The notes beneath the pieces were generated by a model. That model ran no database searches, was not told the DNA's origin, and saw nothing but the letters and a program-made list of their open reading frames with translations. This document shows, in pieces, positions 16,463-26,333 of a stretch of 64,000 nt of DNA. The DNA comes from Azospirillum sp. TSH58 (GTDB lineage: Bacteria; Pseudomonadota; Alphaproteobacteria; Azospirillales; Azospirillaceae). A program made the position numbers and the translations under genes. Each line of letters opens with the position of its first letter. Position 1 is the first letter of the stretch. The stretch is from the NCBI RefSeq assembly GCF_003119115.1, contig NZ_CP022364.1, forward strand, positions 1,264,501 through 1,328,500, in the 5' to 3' direction.

Positions 16463-16601
16463 GGCGCACGCACTCCCCATTGGAGACTTTATCAGTGTTG
16501 TCTAATCCGCGGACCGACAGGCCGGAAGGTGGTTGCCGCCCCCCCGGTCCGCAAGGCCGTCATGGCCTGATGCCATTGGGCCGCTGACCGGTTGGGCCGG
16601 A

Positions 16602-17213
16602 TCAGCCCCAGAGCCAGGGCTGGCCGCCGCGCTGCTTGCCTTCATACTGGTCGATGAAGGCGGCCTGCTGCATGGTCAGGCCGATGTCGTCCAGCCCGTT
16701 CAGCAGGCAGTGCTTGCGGAAGGGGTCGACCTCGAAGCTGATCTTGCCGCCGTCCGGACCGGTGATCTCCTGCTTTTCCAGATCCACCGAGACGATGGCG
16801 TTCGACCCGCGCGACGCGTCGTCGAGCAGCAGGTCCACCTGCTCCTTCGGCAGCTTGATCGGCAGGATGCCGTTCTTGAAGCAGTTGTTGAAGAAGATGT
16901 CCGCGAAGCTCGGCGCGATGATGCAGCGGATGCCGAAATCGGCCAGCGCCCACGGCGCATGCTCACGCGAGGAGCCGCAGCCGAAATTGTCGCCCGAAAC
17001 GAGGATCTTGGCGCTGCGGTAAGCCGGCTTGTTGAGGACGAATTCCGCGACCTCGGCACCGTCGGGGGTGTAGCGCATCTCGTCGAAAAGATGCTTGCCC
17101 AGCCCGGTCCGCTTGATGGTCTTCAGGAATTGCTTGGGAATGATCATGTCGGTGTCGACGTTGATCATCGGCAGCGGCGCCGCAACACCGGTGAGAACCG
17201 TAAACTTTTCCAT
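16602..17213 (-). CDS. leuD: 3-isopropylmalate dehydratase small subunit
   Basis: The swivel subunit of isopropylmalate isomerase (203 aa), which works with Leu[33 protein letters not shown], the [17 protein letters not shown] loop and [17 protein letters not shown] are typical. The frame stays open far upstream of 17213, but the family start at MEKF is preceded by AGGA. It is followed by leuB; in many Alphaproteobacteria leuC lies just upstream, but here the next gene is an unrelated plus-strand membrane protein. No leader peptide or Leu-codon attenuator was seen in the 273 bases upstream. Confidence 0.96.
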   Translation of the reverse strand: MEKFTVLTGVAAPLPMINVDTDMIIPKQFLKTIKRTGLGKHLFDEMRYTPDGAEVAEFVLNKPAYRSAKILVSGDNFGCGSSREHAPWALADFGIRCIIAPSFADIFFNNCFKNGILPIKLPKEQVDLLLDDASRGSNAIVSVDLEKQEITGPDGGKISFEVDPFRKHCLLNGLDDIGLTMQQAAFIDQYEGKQRGGQPWLWG

Positions 17214-17486
17214 CGCCAGAATCCTGTCGCGCAAAAGAGGCGCAAGCGTGTGCATGCGGAGTTCGGTGAATAGCAGACCCGTCCCGCCATTGCCAGAGGA
17301 AGCTTGCCGCAAATGCCGCTCGCGGCGCGCGATTCCGCATCCCGGAACACAGCCGGACGCAACGAAATTGCTTCCGAATTCCCTCCGCCATGTCCTTCGC
17401 CGCCCCCGGCCCGGCATCCGGTCCTTGCTGCAGGGCGCTCCCTCGCCTACCAAGGGGCGGACGCTTCCCTGGGTTCCGCGACCTTC

Positions 17487-19130
17487 ATGACCTTGCTCCC
17501 CACCGCCCGCCGCCCGCGCACCGCGGCGCTCGCCTTCCTGCTGCTGGCCCCGCCGCTCTACGGCCTGCTCGGGCTGGCGCTCGGCATGGACGCCAACTGG
17601 GACCTGCGGAACTACCATTGGTACAACGCCTACGCCCTGCTGACCGGCCGTCTGGGCATGGACATGCTGCCGGCGCAGATGCCCAGCTTCTACAACCCGC
17701 TGCTGGACGTGCCCTTCTATCTGCTGGGCAGCCATCTGCCGGCGCGCGCGGCGGGATTCGTCTGGGGGACGCTGCACGGGCTGAACCTGGCGCTGGCCTT
17801 CCTGCTGGCCCACGCCGCCCTGCGCGTCGGCGGGGCGGGGCAGCGGGTGGCGCTGGCCGCTTTGCTGGCGGTAATGGCCGGTTTCGGGGGCGGCACGCTG
17901 GGGCTGCTCGGCACCACCTTCCACGACAACATGGTCAGCCTGGGCGTGCTCGGCGCGCTGGTCGTGGTGGCGGGATCGCTGCCGCGGCTGATCGACGGGC
18001 CGGTGCCGGGCGCGGTCGCGCGGGTGGCCGCGGCGGGGCTGCTGGCCGGGGCGGCGATGGGGATGAAGAACCCCACGGTGATCTACGCGGTCGGGCTCTG
18101 CCTCGCCTTCCTGGCGCTGCCGGCACGGCCTTGGCGGCGGCTGTGGCTGGCCTTCGTCTTCGGCCTCGGGGTGCTGGGCGGGCTGGCGCTGTGCGGCGGC
18201 TTCTGGATGGCCCATCTGTGGGTGGAGTACGGGAACCCCGTCTTCCCGCACATGAACCAGTTCTTCAAGTCGCCCTTCGCGGCGCTGTCCGGCTACGTCA
18301 ACGTCAGCTTCTTCCCGGACTCGCGGCTGGAGCGGCTGTTCTTCCCGCTGGTCTTCCCCTTCGCGCCGCTCAAGGTCGGGGAGGTGCCCTTCTTCGACCT
18401 GCGCGTCCTGGCGCTGTTCCTTCTCGTGCCCGTCGCCGCGGCGCTGGCGCTGCTCGGGCGGGCCTTCCGCCGGCCCCCGTCCAGCGGAACGGCCGCGGGA
18501 CTGACCGACACCGCCGCCACGCGCTACCTGCTGACCGCCATGGCGGTGACCTACGCGCTGTGGGTGGGGATGTTCTGCATCTACCGCTATCTGGTGCCGC
18601 TGGAGATGCTGGCGCCGCTGGCCATCGTCATGGCGGCGGGCCTGCTGCCGGTGCCGCGCCGGGTGGCGCTCGCCCTGGCGGCGGCCCTCCTGCTGCTGGT
18701 CCAAGCCACCGCCCGGCCCGCCGACTGGGGCCGCGTGCCGTGGAGCGAGCGCTGGGTCGAGGCCGCCGTTCCGCCCATCGAGGATCCGGACGACACGATG
18801 GTGCTGATGGCCGGCTATTGGGCGATCTCCCACGTCATTCCGGCCTTCCCGCCGCGCATTCCCTTCGTGCGCATCCAGTCCAACTTCCTCCAGCCGGATT
18901 CGGTCGGCAACGGCTACCTCGCTTTGATGCAGGACAAGGTGGGGGCGCACCGCGGGCGCTTCCTGATGCTCAGCACCATCCCCGACACCCCCGGCGCGGC
19001 GAAGGCCGCCGCCCTGCTGGGGCTGCGGGTGGCGCAGGACAACTGCCGCGTCATCCCCAACAACCTGGGCGAGCCGCTGAACCTCTGCGCCGTGCAACGA
19101 ATGGCCGACCTTGAAAGGTCAGTGGATTAA
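17487..19130 (+). CDS. polytopic membrane protein, GT-C-like glycosyltransferase candidate
   Basis: A 547-aa protein with about ten hydrophobic segments. The first extracytoplasmic loop after TM1 contains the acidic motif [16 protein letters not shown]. An early loop rich in acidic and aromatic residues after TM1 is the hallmark of GT-C glycosyltransferases that use polyprenyl-phosphate sugars. No exact family is recognised. It lies 55 bases upstream of a GT2 enzyme and a GtrA-like protein, and the three together resemble Gtr cassettes, in which the large membrane protein is the specific transferase. The ATG at 17487 has only a weak ribosome site; the open frame reaches back to 17304. Confidence 0.72.
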   Translation: MTLLPTARRPRTAALAFLLLAPPLYGLLGLALGMDANWDLRNYHWYNAYALLTGRLGMDMLPAQMPSFYNPLLDVPFYLLGSHLPARAAGFVWGTLHGLNLALAFLLAHAALRVGGAGQRVALAALLAVMAGFGGGTLGLLGTTFHDNMVSLGVLGALVVVAGSLPRLIDGPVPGAVARVAAAGLLAGAAMGMKNPTVIYAVGLCLAFLALPARPWRRLWLAFVFGLGVLGGLALCGGFWMAHLWVEYGNPVFPHMNQFFKSPFAALSGYVNVSFFPDSRLERLFFPLVFPFAPLKVGEVPFFDLRVLALFLLVPVAAALALLGRAFRRPPSSGTAAGLTDTAATRYLLTAMAVTYALWVGMFCIYRYLVPLEMLAPLAIVMAAGLLPVPRRVALALAAALLLLVQATARPADWGRVPWSERWVEAAVPPIEDPDDTMVLMAGYWAISHVIPAFPPRIPFVRIQSNFLQPDSVGNGYLALMQDKVGAHRGRFLMLSTIPDTPGAAKAAALLGLRVAQDNCRVIPNNLGEPLNLCAVQRMADLERSVD

Positions 19131-19185
19131 ATCGGGCGAGTGTGCTGTTTAACCTTACACCAGCACCGTTTCGAAGCGCATCGCC

Positions 19186-20232
19186 ATGACCGTCTCCACC
19201 ATCGACCGACCGGCCGACCGGCCATCCGACCGGCCCGCGGCGTCCGCAATCCCGGCCCCAATCCCGGAGGCGGACCCGGACACGGCTCCCGTGGTGGCGG
19301 TGCTGATCCCCTGCTACAACGAGGAGGCGGCCATCGCCGCCGTCGTGCGCGACTTCCGCGAGGCGCTGCCCGACGCGACGGTCTACGTCTACGACAACAA
19401 CTCGTCCGACCGCACGGTGGAGGTGGCGAAGGCCGCCGGCGCCGTGGTCCGGCACGAGCCGTTGCAGGGCAAGGGCAACGTCATGCGCCGCATGTTCTCC
19501 GACATCGAGGCGGACGTCTACGTGCTGGTCGACGGCGACGACACCTACCACGCGCCATCGGCCCCGCTGATGGTCAAGCGGCTGTGGGACGACCAGCTCG
19601 ACATGGTCAACGGCGCCCGCGTCACCGAGATCGTCAAGGCCTACCGGCCCGGCCACCGCTTCGGCAACAAGCTGCTGACCGGCATGGTCGCGCGCATCTT
19701 CGGCAACCGCATCCAGGACATGCTGTCGGGCTACCGCGTCTTCTCGCGGCGCTTCATCAAGTCCTTCCCGGCGCTCGCCAGCGGCTTCGAGACGGAGACG
19801 GAGCTGACCGTCCACGCGCTGGAGCTGAACATGCCCATCGCCGAGATCAAGGCGCCCTACAAGGACCGCCCGCCGGGCTCGCACAGCAAGCTGAACACCA
19901 TCCGCGACGGCGTCCGCATCCTGCGCACCATCGTCAATCTGGTGAAGGAGGAGCGCCCCCTGCCCTTCTTCGGCGCCATCTTCGCCGCCCTCGCCGCGGC
20001 GTCGGTGCTCCTCGCCTGGCCGGTGGTGGCGACCTACCTGCAGACCGGGCTGGTGCCGCGCCTGCCCACCGCCGTGCTGTCCACCGGCCTGATGCTGCTG
20101 GGCTTCCTCAGCCTGACCTGCGGCCTGATCCTCGACACGGTCACGCTGGGCCGCCGCGAGGCCAAGCGCATGCGCTACCTGTCCATCCCCGCGCCGGGCG
20201 TCCATCCGGTCCGCAAAGCCGCCGGGTCCTGA
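19186..20232 (+). CDS. GT2 polyprenyl-phosphate glycosyltransferase (GtrB/DPM1-like)
   Basis: A family 2 glycosyltransferase of 348 aa. LIPCYNEEAAI begins the nucleotide-sugar fold; DNNSSDRT, QGKGNVMRRM and the metal-binding VDGDDTYH follow, then SGYRVFSRRF. Two TM helices near the C-terminus (about 265-285 and 295-320) anchor it to the inner membrane. GtrB-type enzymes load sugar from UDP-sugar onto undecaprenyl phosphate. The first 35 residues are Pro/Asp-rich and probably disordered. It ends two bases before the GtrA-like gene, so the pair is coupled. Confidence 0.9.
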   Translation: MTVSTIDRPADRPSDRPAASAIPAPIPEADPDTAPVVAVLIPCYNEEAAIAAVVRDFREALPDATVYVYDNNSSDRTVEVAKAAGAVVRHEPLQGKGNVMRRMFSDIEADVYVLVDGDDTYHAPSAPLMVKRLWDDQLDMVNGARVTEIVKAYRPGHRFGNKLLTGMVARIFGNRIQDMLSGYRVFSRRFIKSFPALASGFETETELTVHALELNMPIAEIKAPYKDRPPGSHSKLNTIRDGVRILRTIVNLVKEERPLPFFGAIFAALAAASVLLAWPVVATYLQTGLVPRLPTAVLSTGLMLLGFLSLTCGLILDTVTLGRREAKRMRYLSIPAPGVHPVRKAAGS

Positions 20233-20234
20233 CC

Positions 20235-20669
20235 ATGGGCAACCTCATCGGCGCCCTGTCCGACAGCCGGCTCGGCCGGCTGGCCGTGCAGTTCGGCAAG
20301 TTCGGCCTCGTCGGCGTGGTCGGTCTGGTGGTGGACACGGCGGTGGTCTACGCGCTGGTGTTCGGCGCCGGGCTGGAGTTCTTCGCCGCCCGCATCCCGG
20401 CCTATCTGGCCGCCGCCACCACGACCTTCGCGCTGAACCGCGCCTTCACCTTCCGCGGGGCCGCCGACGCGCCGCTCTACCGGCAATGGGCGGCCTTCCT
20501 GGCCGCCAACGCCTTCGGCGGGGTGGTGAATTACGGCGTCTCGATCGGGCTGGAAGCCACCCTGCCGCTGGCCGAGGCCCATCCGGTGCTGGCCGTCGCC
20601 GCCGGTTCGCTGTCCGGCATGGTCCTGAACTTCGCCGCCTCCAAGCATCTGGTCTTCAAGGACGCCTGA
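20235..20669 (+). CDS. GtrA-like membrane protein
   Basis: A 144-aa protein with four TM helices of the GtrA family, thought to help flip polyprenyl-phosphate sugars across the inner membrane. QFGKFGLVGVVGLVVDTAVVY at the start and ALNRAFTFRG and NFAASKHLVFK are family marks. The start ATG lies two bases after the stop of the GT2 gene. The last codons and stop lie within a perfect 12-bp inverted repeat (20651-20681). Confidence 0.9.
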   Translation: MGNLIGALSDSRLGRLAVQFGKFGLVGVVGLVVDTAVVYALVFGAGLEFFAARIPAYLAAATTTFALNRAFTFRGAADAPLYRQWAAFLAANAFGGVVNYGVSIGLEATLPLAEAHPVLAVAAGSLSGMVLNFAASKHLVFKDA

Positions 20670-20716
20670 TCCTTGAAGACCTGAAGGCTCCCTCTCCTTC
20701 CGGATATCGCCGGAAG
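20651..20716 (+). terminator. inverted repeats at the end of the gtrA-like gene
   Basis: GGTCTTCAAGGA (20651-20662) and TCCTTGAAGACC (20670-20681) form a perfect 12-bp stem whose 7-base loop contains the TGA stop codon. A second stem, CTTCCGG/CCGGAAG with loop ATATCG (20697-20716), follows. Neither has a run of Ts, so a role as mRNA 3' protector or Rho-aided terminator is as likely as intrinsic termination. Confidence 0.45.
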
Positions 20717-20819
20717 TCTCATTGTGCGCTGCCGCGGACACCCGAAGTCCATGGAATGGGGCGCATCCAACGGGAATGGCCCCAACACCGCCCTGCATCG
20801 CAGGAGCCGGGAGGTAGCC

Positions 20820-21134
20820 ATGAACAACGGCGATGTGCTGTGGGCTTGGGTGGCCGGAGTCACCGTGTCCGTTGCCCTGCTGGTCGGGCTGTCCCGCGCG
20901 GACGGGCCGCCGACCCACGCCACGGACGGGCATTTCACGCTACCCGACATGGCGATGGGCGCCGCGGGTTGGGATTACGAGGCGTGGGAGCGGACCGGCG
21001 GAACGCCGCCGCGGCCCGAGTCGGAGGACGCGCTCGCCCGGATGCTCGACATGCTGGAGGGCATTCCCCCGGCATCGGGCGCCGCCCTGCCCGACGGGGA
21101 CACGGCCGACACCGGCGGGGCCGAAACCCACTGA
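20820..21134 (+). CDS. small single-TM hypothetical protein
   Basis: A 104-aa protein I do not recognise. One N-terminal hydrophobic helix (VLWAWVAGVTVSVALLVGL) could be a membrane anchor or uncleaved signal. The rest is acidic and Pro/Gly-rich with no Cys. The ATG has GGGAGG five bases upstream, which favours this start over ATG 20724. It is followed 75 bases later by dapF on the same strand. No function can be assigned. Confidence 0.65.
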   Translation: MNNGDVLWAWVAGVTVSVALLVGLSRADGPPTHATDGHFTLPDMAMGAAGWDYEAWERTGGTPPRPESEDALARMLDMLEGIPPASGAALPDGDTADTGGAETH

Positions 21135-21209
21135 CTCCGTGAACTGTTTGCCATGGCCACCCCGTGCGGCCATGGACTCCGCGGGCCCGGTCGCCATATA
21201 ACGGCGGTC

Positions 21210-22046
21210 ATGACGCGCGAATTCCTGAAGATGCACGGGCTCGGCAACGACTTTGTCGTGATCGACGCCCGCAACACGCCGTACACGCCGGCCGAGGCCG
21301 AGGTGCGTGCCATCGCCGACCGCAAGACCGGGGTGGGCTGCGACCAGTTCATCGTGATCGAACCGGCGAAAACGGACGGCACGGCGGGCTTCATGCGCAT
21401 CCGCAACGCCGACGGCGGCGAGGTGTCGGCCTGCGGCAACGCCTCGCGCTGCGTCGGCTGGCTGCTGATGGAGGAGGCGGGGGCGGAGCGCGTCGCCTTC
21501 GAGACCAACGCCGGCATCCTTCAGGCCAGCCGCGCCGACAACGGGCGCATCACCGTGGACATGGGGCCGGCCCGCCTGGACTGGGCGCAGATCCCGCTGG
21601 CCGGCCCGGCGGACACGCTGCGCGTCGACGCGGTGTCGCACGGTGGCTTCGCCGGTCCGGTCGCCGTCAACATGGGCAACCCGCACGCCGTCTTCTTCGT
21701 GGACGACGTCGAGGCGGTGCCGCTGGCCGAGGTCGGCCCGGTGTTCGAGAATCACCCGGTCTTCCCCGAACGCAGCAACGTCGAGTTCGTCCAGGTGCTG
21801 TCCCCCGGCCGCGTCCGCATGCGCGTGTGGGAGCGCGGGGCCGGCATCACCCAGGCCTGCGGAACCGGCGCCTGCGCCACCGCGGTCGCCGCGATCCGCC
21901 GCGGGCTGACCGACCGCAAGGTCGACGTCATCCTGGACGGCGGCACCCTGACCATCGAATGGCTGGAGGACGGCCGCGTCCTGATGACCGGCCCGGTCGC
22001 CCTCAGCTACAGCGGGCGGCTGTCTGCGGAGTTGGCGGCCGCCTGA
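21210..22046 (+). CDS. dapF: diaminopimelate epimerase
   Basis: DapF converts LL- to meso-diaminopimelate for lysine and peptidoglycan. The 278-aa protein has the two catalytic Cys of this cofactor-free racemase: Cys75 in SACGNASRC and Cys217 in TQACGTGACA. MHGLGNDFVVID at the N-terminus and NMGNPHAVFFV are typical. The family start is MTREFLKMHG; an ATG 19 codons earlier adds unrelated sequence. mtaB follows after 30 bases and ftsY after that, an arrangement (dapF-mtaB-ftsY) common in Alphaproteobacteria. Confidence 0.97.
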   Translation: MTREFLKMHGLGNDFVVIDARNTPYTPAEAEVRAIADRKTGVGCDQFIVIEPAKTDGTAGFMRIRNADGGEVSACGNASRCVGWLLMEEAGAERVAFETNAGILQASRADNGRITVDMGPARLDWAQIPLAGPADTLRVDAVSHGGFAGPVAVNMGNPHAVFFVDDVEAVPLAEVGPVFENHPVFPERSNVEFVQVLSPGRVRMRVWERGAGITQACGTGACATAVAAIRRGLTDRKVDVILDGGTLTIEWLEDGRVLMTGPVALSYSGRLSAELAAA

Positions 22047-22076
22047 ATGAATGGCCGCCCGTTAGGCTGAAAGAGC

Positions 22077-23336
22077 ATGAGCGACACTGTGACCAACGAG
22101 CCGGAGATCGTCACCTTCGGCTGCCGCCTCAACACCTACGAATCCGAGGTGATGCGCACCCATGCCCGCAACGCGGGTCTGGAGGACGTCGTCATCGTCA
22201 ACACCTGCGCGGTGACCTCGGAGGCGGAACGGCAGGCGCGCCAGACCATCCGCAAGCTGCGCCGCGAGCGCCCCAACGCCCGCATCGTGGTGACCGGCTG
22301 CGCCGCCCAGATCGACCCCCAGCGCTACGGCGCCATGCCGGAGGTCGATCAGGTGCTGGGCAACCAGGAGAAGCTGCAGCCCGAGAGCTGGGGCCTGGCC
22401 CCGGCGGAGAAGGTGCTGGTCAACGACATCATGTCGGTCAAGGAGACCGCCGGCCACCTGATCGGCGGGTTCGAGGACCGGGCGCGCGCCTTCGTCCAGG
22501 TCCAGCAGGGCTGCGACCACCGCTGCACCTTCTGCATCATCCCCTACGGCCGCGGCCCGTCGCGCTCCGTCCCGATCGGGGCGGTGGTGGAGCAGGTGCA
22601 GGCGCTGGTGAAGGCCGGCTACAACGAGGTCGTGCTGTCCGGCGTGGACATCACCAGCTTCGGCCCCGACCTGCCGGGCACCCCGACGCTGGGGCAGATG
22701 GTGCGCCGCCTGCTCGCCCTGGTGCCGGAGCTGCCGCGGCTGCGCCTGTCCTCGCTCGACTGCATCGAGATCGACGACGACCTGTGGCGGCTGATCGAGA
22801 CGGAGCCGCGGCTGATGCCGCACCTCCACCTGTCGCTCCAGGCCGGCGACGACATGATCCTGAAGCGCATGAAGCGCCGGCACAGCCGCGCCGACGCCAT
22901 CGCCTTCTGCGAGCGCGTGCGCGCCCTGCGCCCCGACATGGTCTTCGGCGCCGACTTCATCGCCGGCTTCCCGACCGAGACCGACGAGATGTTCGAGAAC
23001 ACGCTGCGGCTGGTCGGGGAGTGCGGCCTGACCTGGCTGCACGTCTTCCCCTACAGCCCGCGCCCCGGCACCCCGGCCGCCCGCATGCCGCAGGTGGACG
23101 GCGGCCTCCGCAAGGAACGCGCGGCCCGTCTGCGCGCGCGCGGCGCCGAGGCGGAGGCCCGTACGCTGGCCTCCCTGGTCGGGCGCGAGGTGTCGGTGCT
23201 GGTCGAGAAGGACGACCTCGGCCGCACCCAGCATTTCGCCGAAATCCGCCTGGGCACGCCCCGGCCCCCCGGCTCCGTCCTGCGCGCCACGGTCACCGGC
23301 GTGGCCGGCGGCGCGCTGACCGGCACCCCCCTTTGA
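22077..23336 (+). CDS. mtaB: tRNA t6A37 methylthiotransferase MtaB
   Basis: A radical-SAM methylthiotransferase (419 aa) that converts t6A37 to ms2t6A37 in tRNAs decoding ANN codons. The N-terminal UPF0004 domain has the Cys of TFGCRLN, NTCAVT and VTGCAAQ for one 4Fe-4S cluster. The radical-SAM CxxxCxxC is Cys146, Cys150, Cys153 in GCDHRCTFCIIPYGRG, and a C-terminal TRAM-like region ends the protein. GCRLN rather than the MiaB-type GCQMN supports MtaB over MiaB. It is followed by ftsY after 16 bases. Confidence 0.95.
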   Translation: MSDTVTNEPEIVTFGCRLNTYESEVMRTHARNAGLEDVVIVNTCAVTSEAERQARQTIRKLRRERPNARIVVTGCAAQIDPQRYGAMPEVDQVLGNQEKLQPESWGLAPAEKVLVNDIMSVKETAGHLIGGFEDRARAFVQVQQGCDHRCTFCIIPYGRGPSRSVPIGAVVEQVQALVKAGYNEVVLSGVDITSFGPDLPGTPTLGQMVRRLLALVPELPRLRLSSLDCIEIDDDLWRLIETEPRLMPHLHLSLQAGDDMILKRMKRRHSRADAIAFCERVRALRPDMVFGADFIAGFPTETDEMFENTLRLVGECGLTWLHVFPYSPRPGTPAARMPQVDGGLRKERAARLRARGAEAEARTLASLVGREVSVLVEKDDLGRTQHFAEIRLGTPRPPGSVLRATVTGVAGGALTGTPL

Positions 23337-23352
23337 GAACAGTGGACACGCC

Positions 23353-24606
23353 ATGATCCTGCGTTGGTTCGGCCGCAAGAAGCCCGAAGAGCAAGCCCGC
23401 AAGGACGAGACGGCCGCCCCGCTCCCGGAGCCGGTCCCCGCCGAGCCTGCGCCCGCGGAACCGGTGGCCGCAGAGCCGGTGGCCGAGGAGCCGCCGGCCC
23501 CCGAGCCGGAGCCCGCGCCGCCGGAGCCGCTTCCCGAACCCGAGCTGCCGCCCCCGCCCGCGGTCGAGACGCCGCCCCCGCCGCCCATCGCCCCGCCGTC
23601 CGAACCGGAGGAGCGCGAGGACGCGCCGGAGATCGTCCGCGACGACCTCCCCGCGGCCCTGACCGCCGAGGAGGAGAAGCCCAAGAAGGGCTGGTTCGCC
23701 CGGCTGAAGGACGGGCTGTCCAAGTCCTCGTCCAAGCTGACCGAGGGCATCTCCGGCATCTTCACCAAGCGCAAGCTCGACGACGAGGCGCTGGAGGAGC
23801 TGGAGGAGCTGCTCATCACCGCCGACCTCGGCCCGACCACGGCGGCCAAGGTGACGGCGGAGCTGGCGCGCACCCGCTTCGGCAAGGAGGTCAGCCCCGA
23901 GGAGGTCAAGGCCACGCTGGCCGCCGAGGTGGCGAAGATCGTCGGCCCGGTGGCCAAGCCGCTGGTCATCGACGCCGCGCTGAAGCCCCACGTCATCCTG
24001 GTGGTCGGCGTCAACGGCACCGGCAAGACGACGACCATCGGCAAGCTGGCCCGCCAGTTCCGCGCCGAGGGCAAGACGGTCATGCTGGCCGCCGGCGACA
24101 CCTTCCGCGCCGCCGCGGTCAGCCAGCTGAAGATCTGGGGCGAGCGCACCGGCTGCCCGGTGATCGCCCGCGACACCGGGGCCGACGCCGCCGGCCTCGC
24201 CTTCGACGCGCTGGAGGAGGCGCGGCGCCAGGGCGTGGACATCCTGCTGATCGACACCGCGGGCCGCCTGCAGAACAAGGCCGGCCTGATGGAGGAGCTG
24301 CGCAAGATCGTCCGCGTCATCAAGAAGGTGGACGAGAGCGCCCCGCACACCACCTTGCTGACGCTGGACGCCACCACCGGCCAGAACGCGCACAACCAGG
24401 TGGAGGTGTTCCGCGACATGGTGAACGTCTCCGGCCTGATCCTGACCAAGCTGGACGGCTCGGCGCGCGGCGGCGTGCTGGTCTCGCTGGCCGAGCGCTT
24501 CAAGCTGCCGGTGCACGCCATCGGCATCGGCGAGGGCGTCTACGACCTGCGCCCCTTCGACGCCGACCAGTTCGCCAAGTCGCTGATGGGGCTGCCGTCC
24601 CAGTAA
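23353..24606 (+). CDS. ftsY: signal recognition particle receptor FtsY
   Basis: FtsY docks SRP-ribosome complexes at the inner membrane. The first 120 residues form the acidic, Pro/Glu-rich A region (repeated PEPxPA-type units), then the helical N domain, then the GTPase G domain. G1 is [10 protein letters not shown] (about 219-228), with [16 protein letters not shown] and [10 protein letters not shown] after it, ending [12 protein letters not shown]. The 417-aa length is normal for a long-A-domain FtsY. It is the third gene of the dapF-mtaB-ftsY run. Confidence 0.97.
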   Translation: MILRWFGRKKPEEQARKDETAAPLPEPVPAEPAPAEPVAAEPVAEEPPAPEPEPAPPEPLPEPELPPPPAVETPPPPPIAPPSEPEEREDAPEIVRDDLPAALTAEEEKPKKGWFARLKDGLSKSSSKLTEGISGIFTKRKLDDEALEELEELLITADLGPTTAAKVTAELARTRFGKEVSPEEVKATLAAEVAKIVGPVAKPLVIDAALKPHVILVVGVNGTGKTTTIGKLARQFRAEGKTVMLAAGDTFRAAAVSQLKIWGERTGCPVIARDTGADAAGLAFDALEEARRQGVDILLIDTAGRLQNKAGLMEELRKIVRVIKKVDESAPHTTLLTLDATTGQNAHNQVEVFRDMVNVSGLILTKLDGSARGGVLVSLAERFKLPVHAIGIGEGVYDLRPFDADQFAKSLMGLPSQ

Positions 24607-24656
24607 CGGCGGCGTAACGGCGGCCCGGTGGCGGCCCCTTGGCGGCCCGGTGGCGG
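24604..24656 (+). repeat. 16-bp direct repeat after ftsY
   Basis: GGCGGCCCGGTGGCGG occurs at 24619-24634 and again at 24641-24656, six bases apart. Just before it TAACGGCGG occurs twice (24604-24612 and 24615-24623), the first overlapping the ftsY stop. This looks like slippage-prone GC-rich spacer rather than a known element. Confidence 0.7.
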
Positions 24657-24710
24657 AAGGAGCGAGAAAGGGACTTCCGGCAGCTTCACCCAGGCCCTAT
24701 CTGAAGAGTC

Positions 24711-26240
24711 ATGACGGCTGCCCAGACCTCCCCCTCCCCCGTTCCTCCCGGTCCTGTCGAGCGCTTCACCGACGCGGACGCCGCCCTGGCCCTCGTCAAG
24801 GACCTCTACGACCGCAACACCGCCTATCTGCGCAATCGCTTCGCCGCCTTCACCCGCGGCGAGGACGGCGGACGGCGGGAGCAGGCCCATTACCCCTATG
24901 TCCGCCTCTCCACCGCCTCGGCGGCCACGGTGGACACGCGGCTGGCCTACGGCTTCGTCGAGGGGCCGGGCACCTACTCCACGACGCTGACCCGCCCCGA
25001 CCTGTTCGACCGCTATTACCGCGAACAGCTCTCGCTCCTGCTGCGCAACCACCATGTTCCGCTGGAGGTCGGGGTCAGCGACGAGGCCATCCCCATCCAC
25101 TTCGCCTTCCCCCAGGGCATGCATGTCGAGGGCGACCTGACGCCGGAGCGGCTGGCCGGCCTTCCCGACCTGTTCGACCTGCCCGACCTCGCCCGCATGG
25201 ACGACACCATCGTCAACGGCACCTACGAGGAGGCGCTGAACACGGTGAAGCCGCTGGCGCTGTTCACCGCGCCGCGGGTGGATTTCTCGCTGCACCGGCT
25301 GCGCCACTACACGGCGACGGCGCCGGAGGATTTCCAGAACTTCGTCCTGTTCACCAACTACCAGTTCTATGTGGACGAGTTCATCCGCATGGCTCGCGAG
25401 ATCATGGAGCCGGCCTCCGATCCCGAGCTGGCCGACTACCGCAGCCAGTACGACCGCTTCGTCGAACCGGGCGGCGTCATCGCCCACAACGCGAATCTGG
25501 GGGGCGATCCCGGCGAGGCGCCCACCAACGGCGCGCGGCTGCTCCGCCTGCCGCAGATGCCCGCCTACCACCTGACCCGCCCGGACGGCAACGGCATCAC
25601 GCTGGTCAACATCGGCGTCGGCCCGTCCAACGCCAAGACGATCACCGACCACATCGCCGTGCTGCGCCCGCACGCCTGGATCATGCTGGGCCACTGCGCC
25701 GGCCTGCGCAGCACGCAGCGGCTGGGCGACTATGTGCTGGCCCATGGCTATGTCCGCGACGACCATGTGCTGGACGCCGACCTGCCGACCTGGGTGCCCG
25801 TCCCGGCCCTGGCCGAGGTGCAGCGCGCCCTGGAGACGGCGGTGGAGCGGGTGACCGGCCTGTCCGGCTACGCGCTGAAGAGCATCATGCGCACCGGCAC
25901 CGTGGCGACCATCGACAACCGCAACTGGGAGCTGCGCGACCACCGCGAGCCGCTGATGCGCTTCAGCCAGAGCCGCGCCGTCGCGCTGGACATGGAAAGC
26001 GCCACCATCGCCGCCAACGGCTTCCGCTTCCGCGTTCCCTACGGCACGCTGCTCTGCGTCTCCGACAAGCCAATGCACGGGCAGCTGAAGCTGCCGGGCA
26101 TGGCCGACCGCTTCTACCGCGAGCGGGTGGACCAGCATCTGAAGATCGGCGTGCTGGCCATGGAGCTTCTGCGCGAGCACGGCATGGAAACCCTGCATTC
26201 CCGCAAGCTGCGCAGCTTCGCCGAGGCGGCCTTCCAGTAA
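24711..26240 (+). CDS. amn: AMP nucleosidase
   Basis: Amn splits AMP into adenine and ribose 5-phosphate and helps control adenylate pools. The 509-aa protein (E. coli Amn 484) has the N-terminal AMP_N domain (to about 190) and the C-terminal phosphorylase-like domain with LVNIGVGPSNAKTITDHIAVLRPH, MLGHCAGLR, ALDMESATIAANGFRFRVPYGTLLCVSDKPMHG in its core. The DMES glutamate is the purine-ribose binding residue of this superfamily. It follows ftsY by 104 bases on the same strand and may have its own promoter. Confidence 0.95.
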   Translation: MTAAQTSPSPVPPGPVERFTDADAALALVKDLYDRNTAYLRNRFAAFTRGEDGGRREQAHYPYVRLSTASAATVDTRLAYGFVEGPGTYSTTLTRPDLFDRYYREQLSLLLRNHHVPLEVGVSDEAIPIHFAFPQGMHVEGDLTPERLAGLPDLFDLPDLARMDDTIVNGTYEEALNTVKPLALFTAPRVDFSLHRLRHYTATAPEDFQNFVLFTNYQFYVDEFIRMAREIMEPASDPELADYRSQYDRFVEPGGVIAHNANLGGDPGEAPTNGARLLRLPQMPAYHLTRPDGNGITLVNIGVGPSNAKTITDHIAVLRPHAWIMLGHCAGLRSTQRLGDYVLAHGYVRDDHVLDADLPTWVPVPALAEVQRALETAVERVTGLSGYALKSIMRTGTVATIDNRNWELRDHREPLMRFSQSRAVALDMESATIAANGFRFRVPYGTLLCVSDKPMHGQLKLPGMADRFYRERVDQHLKIGVLAMELLREHGMETLHSRKLRSFAEAAFQ

Positions 26241-26333
26241 GGTAAGCCATTCTGCCTCACCCGAAAGTGCAGGCGCCAAAGGGCGTCCGCGTCTTATCTT
26301 GGGGTGCTCGGCAACGAAGGGAATTGGACCAAT

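Noticed and set aside
16602..19097. An 831-codon frame joined to leuD
   Set aside because: The extra part is antisense to the GT-C-like gene and low-complexity; leuD starts at 17213.
22077..23336. The methylthiotransferase as MiaB or RimO
   Set aside because: The N-terminal motif is GCRLN and the gene lies in the dapF-mtaB-ftsY order, both pointing to MtaB.
24604..24656. Direct repeats as a transposon footprint
   Set aside because: No inverted ends or transposase; GC-rich slippage explains them.
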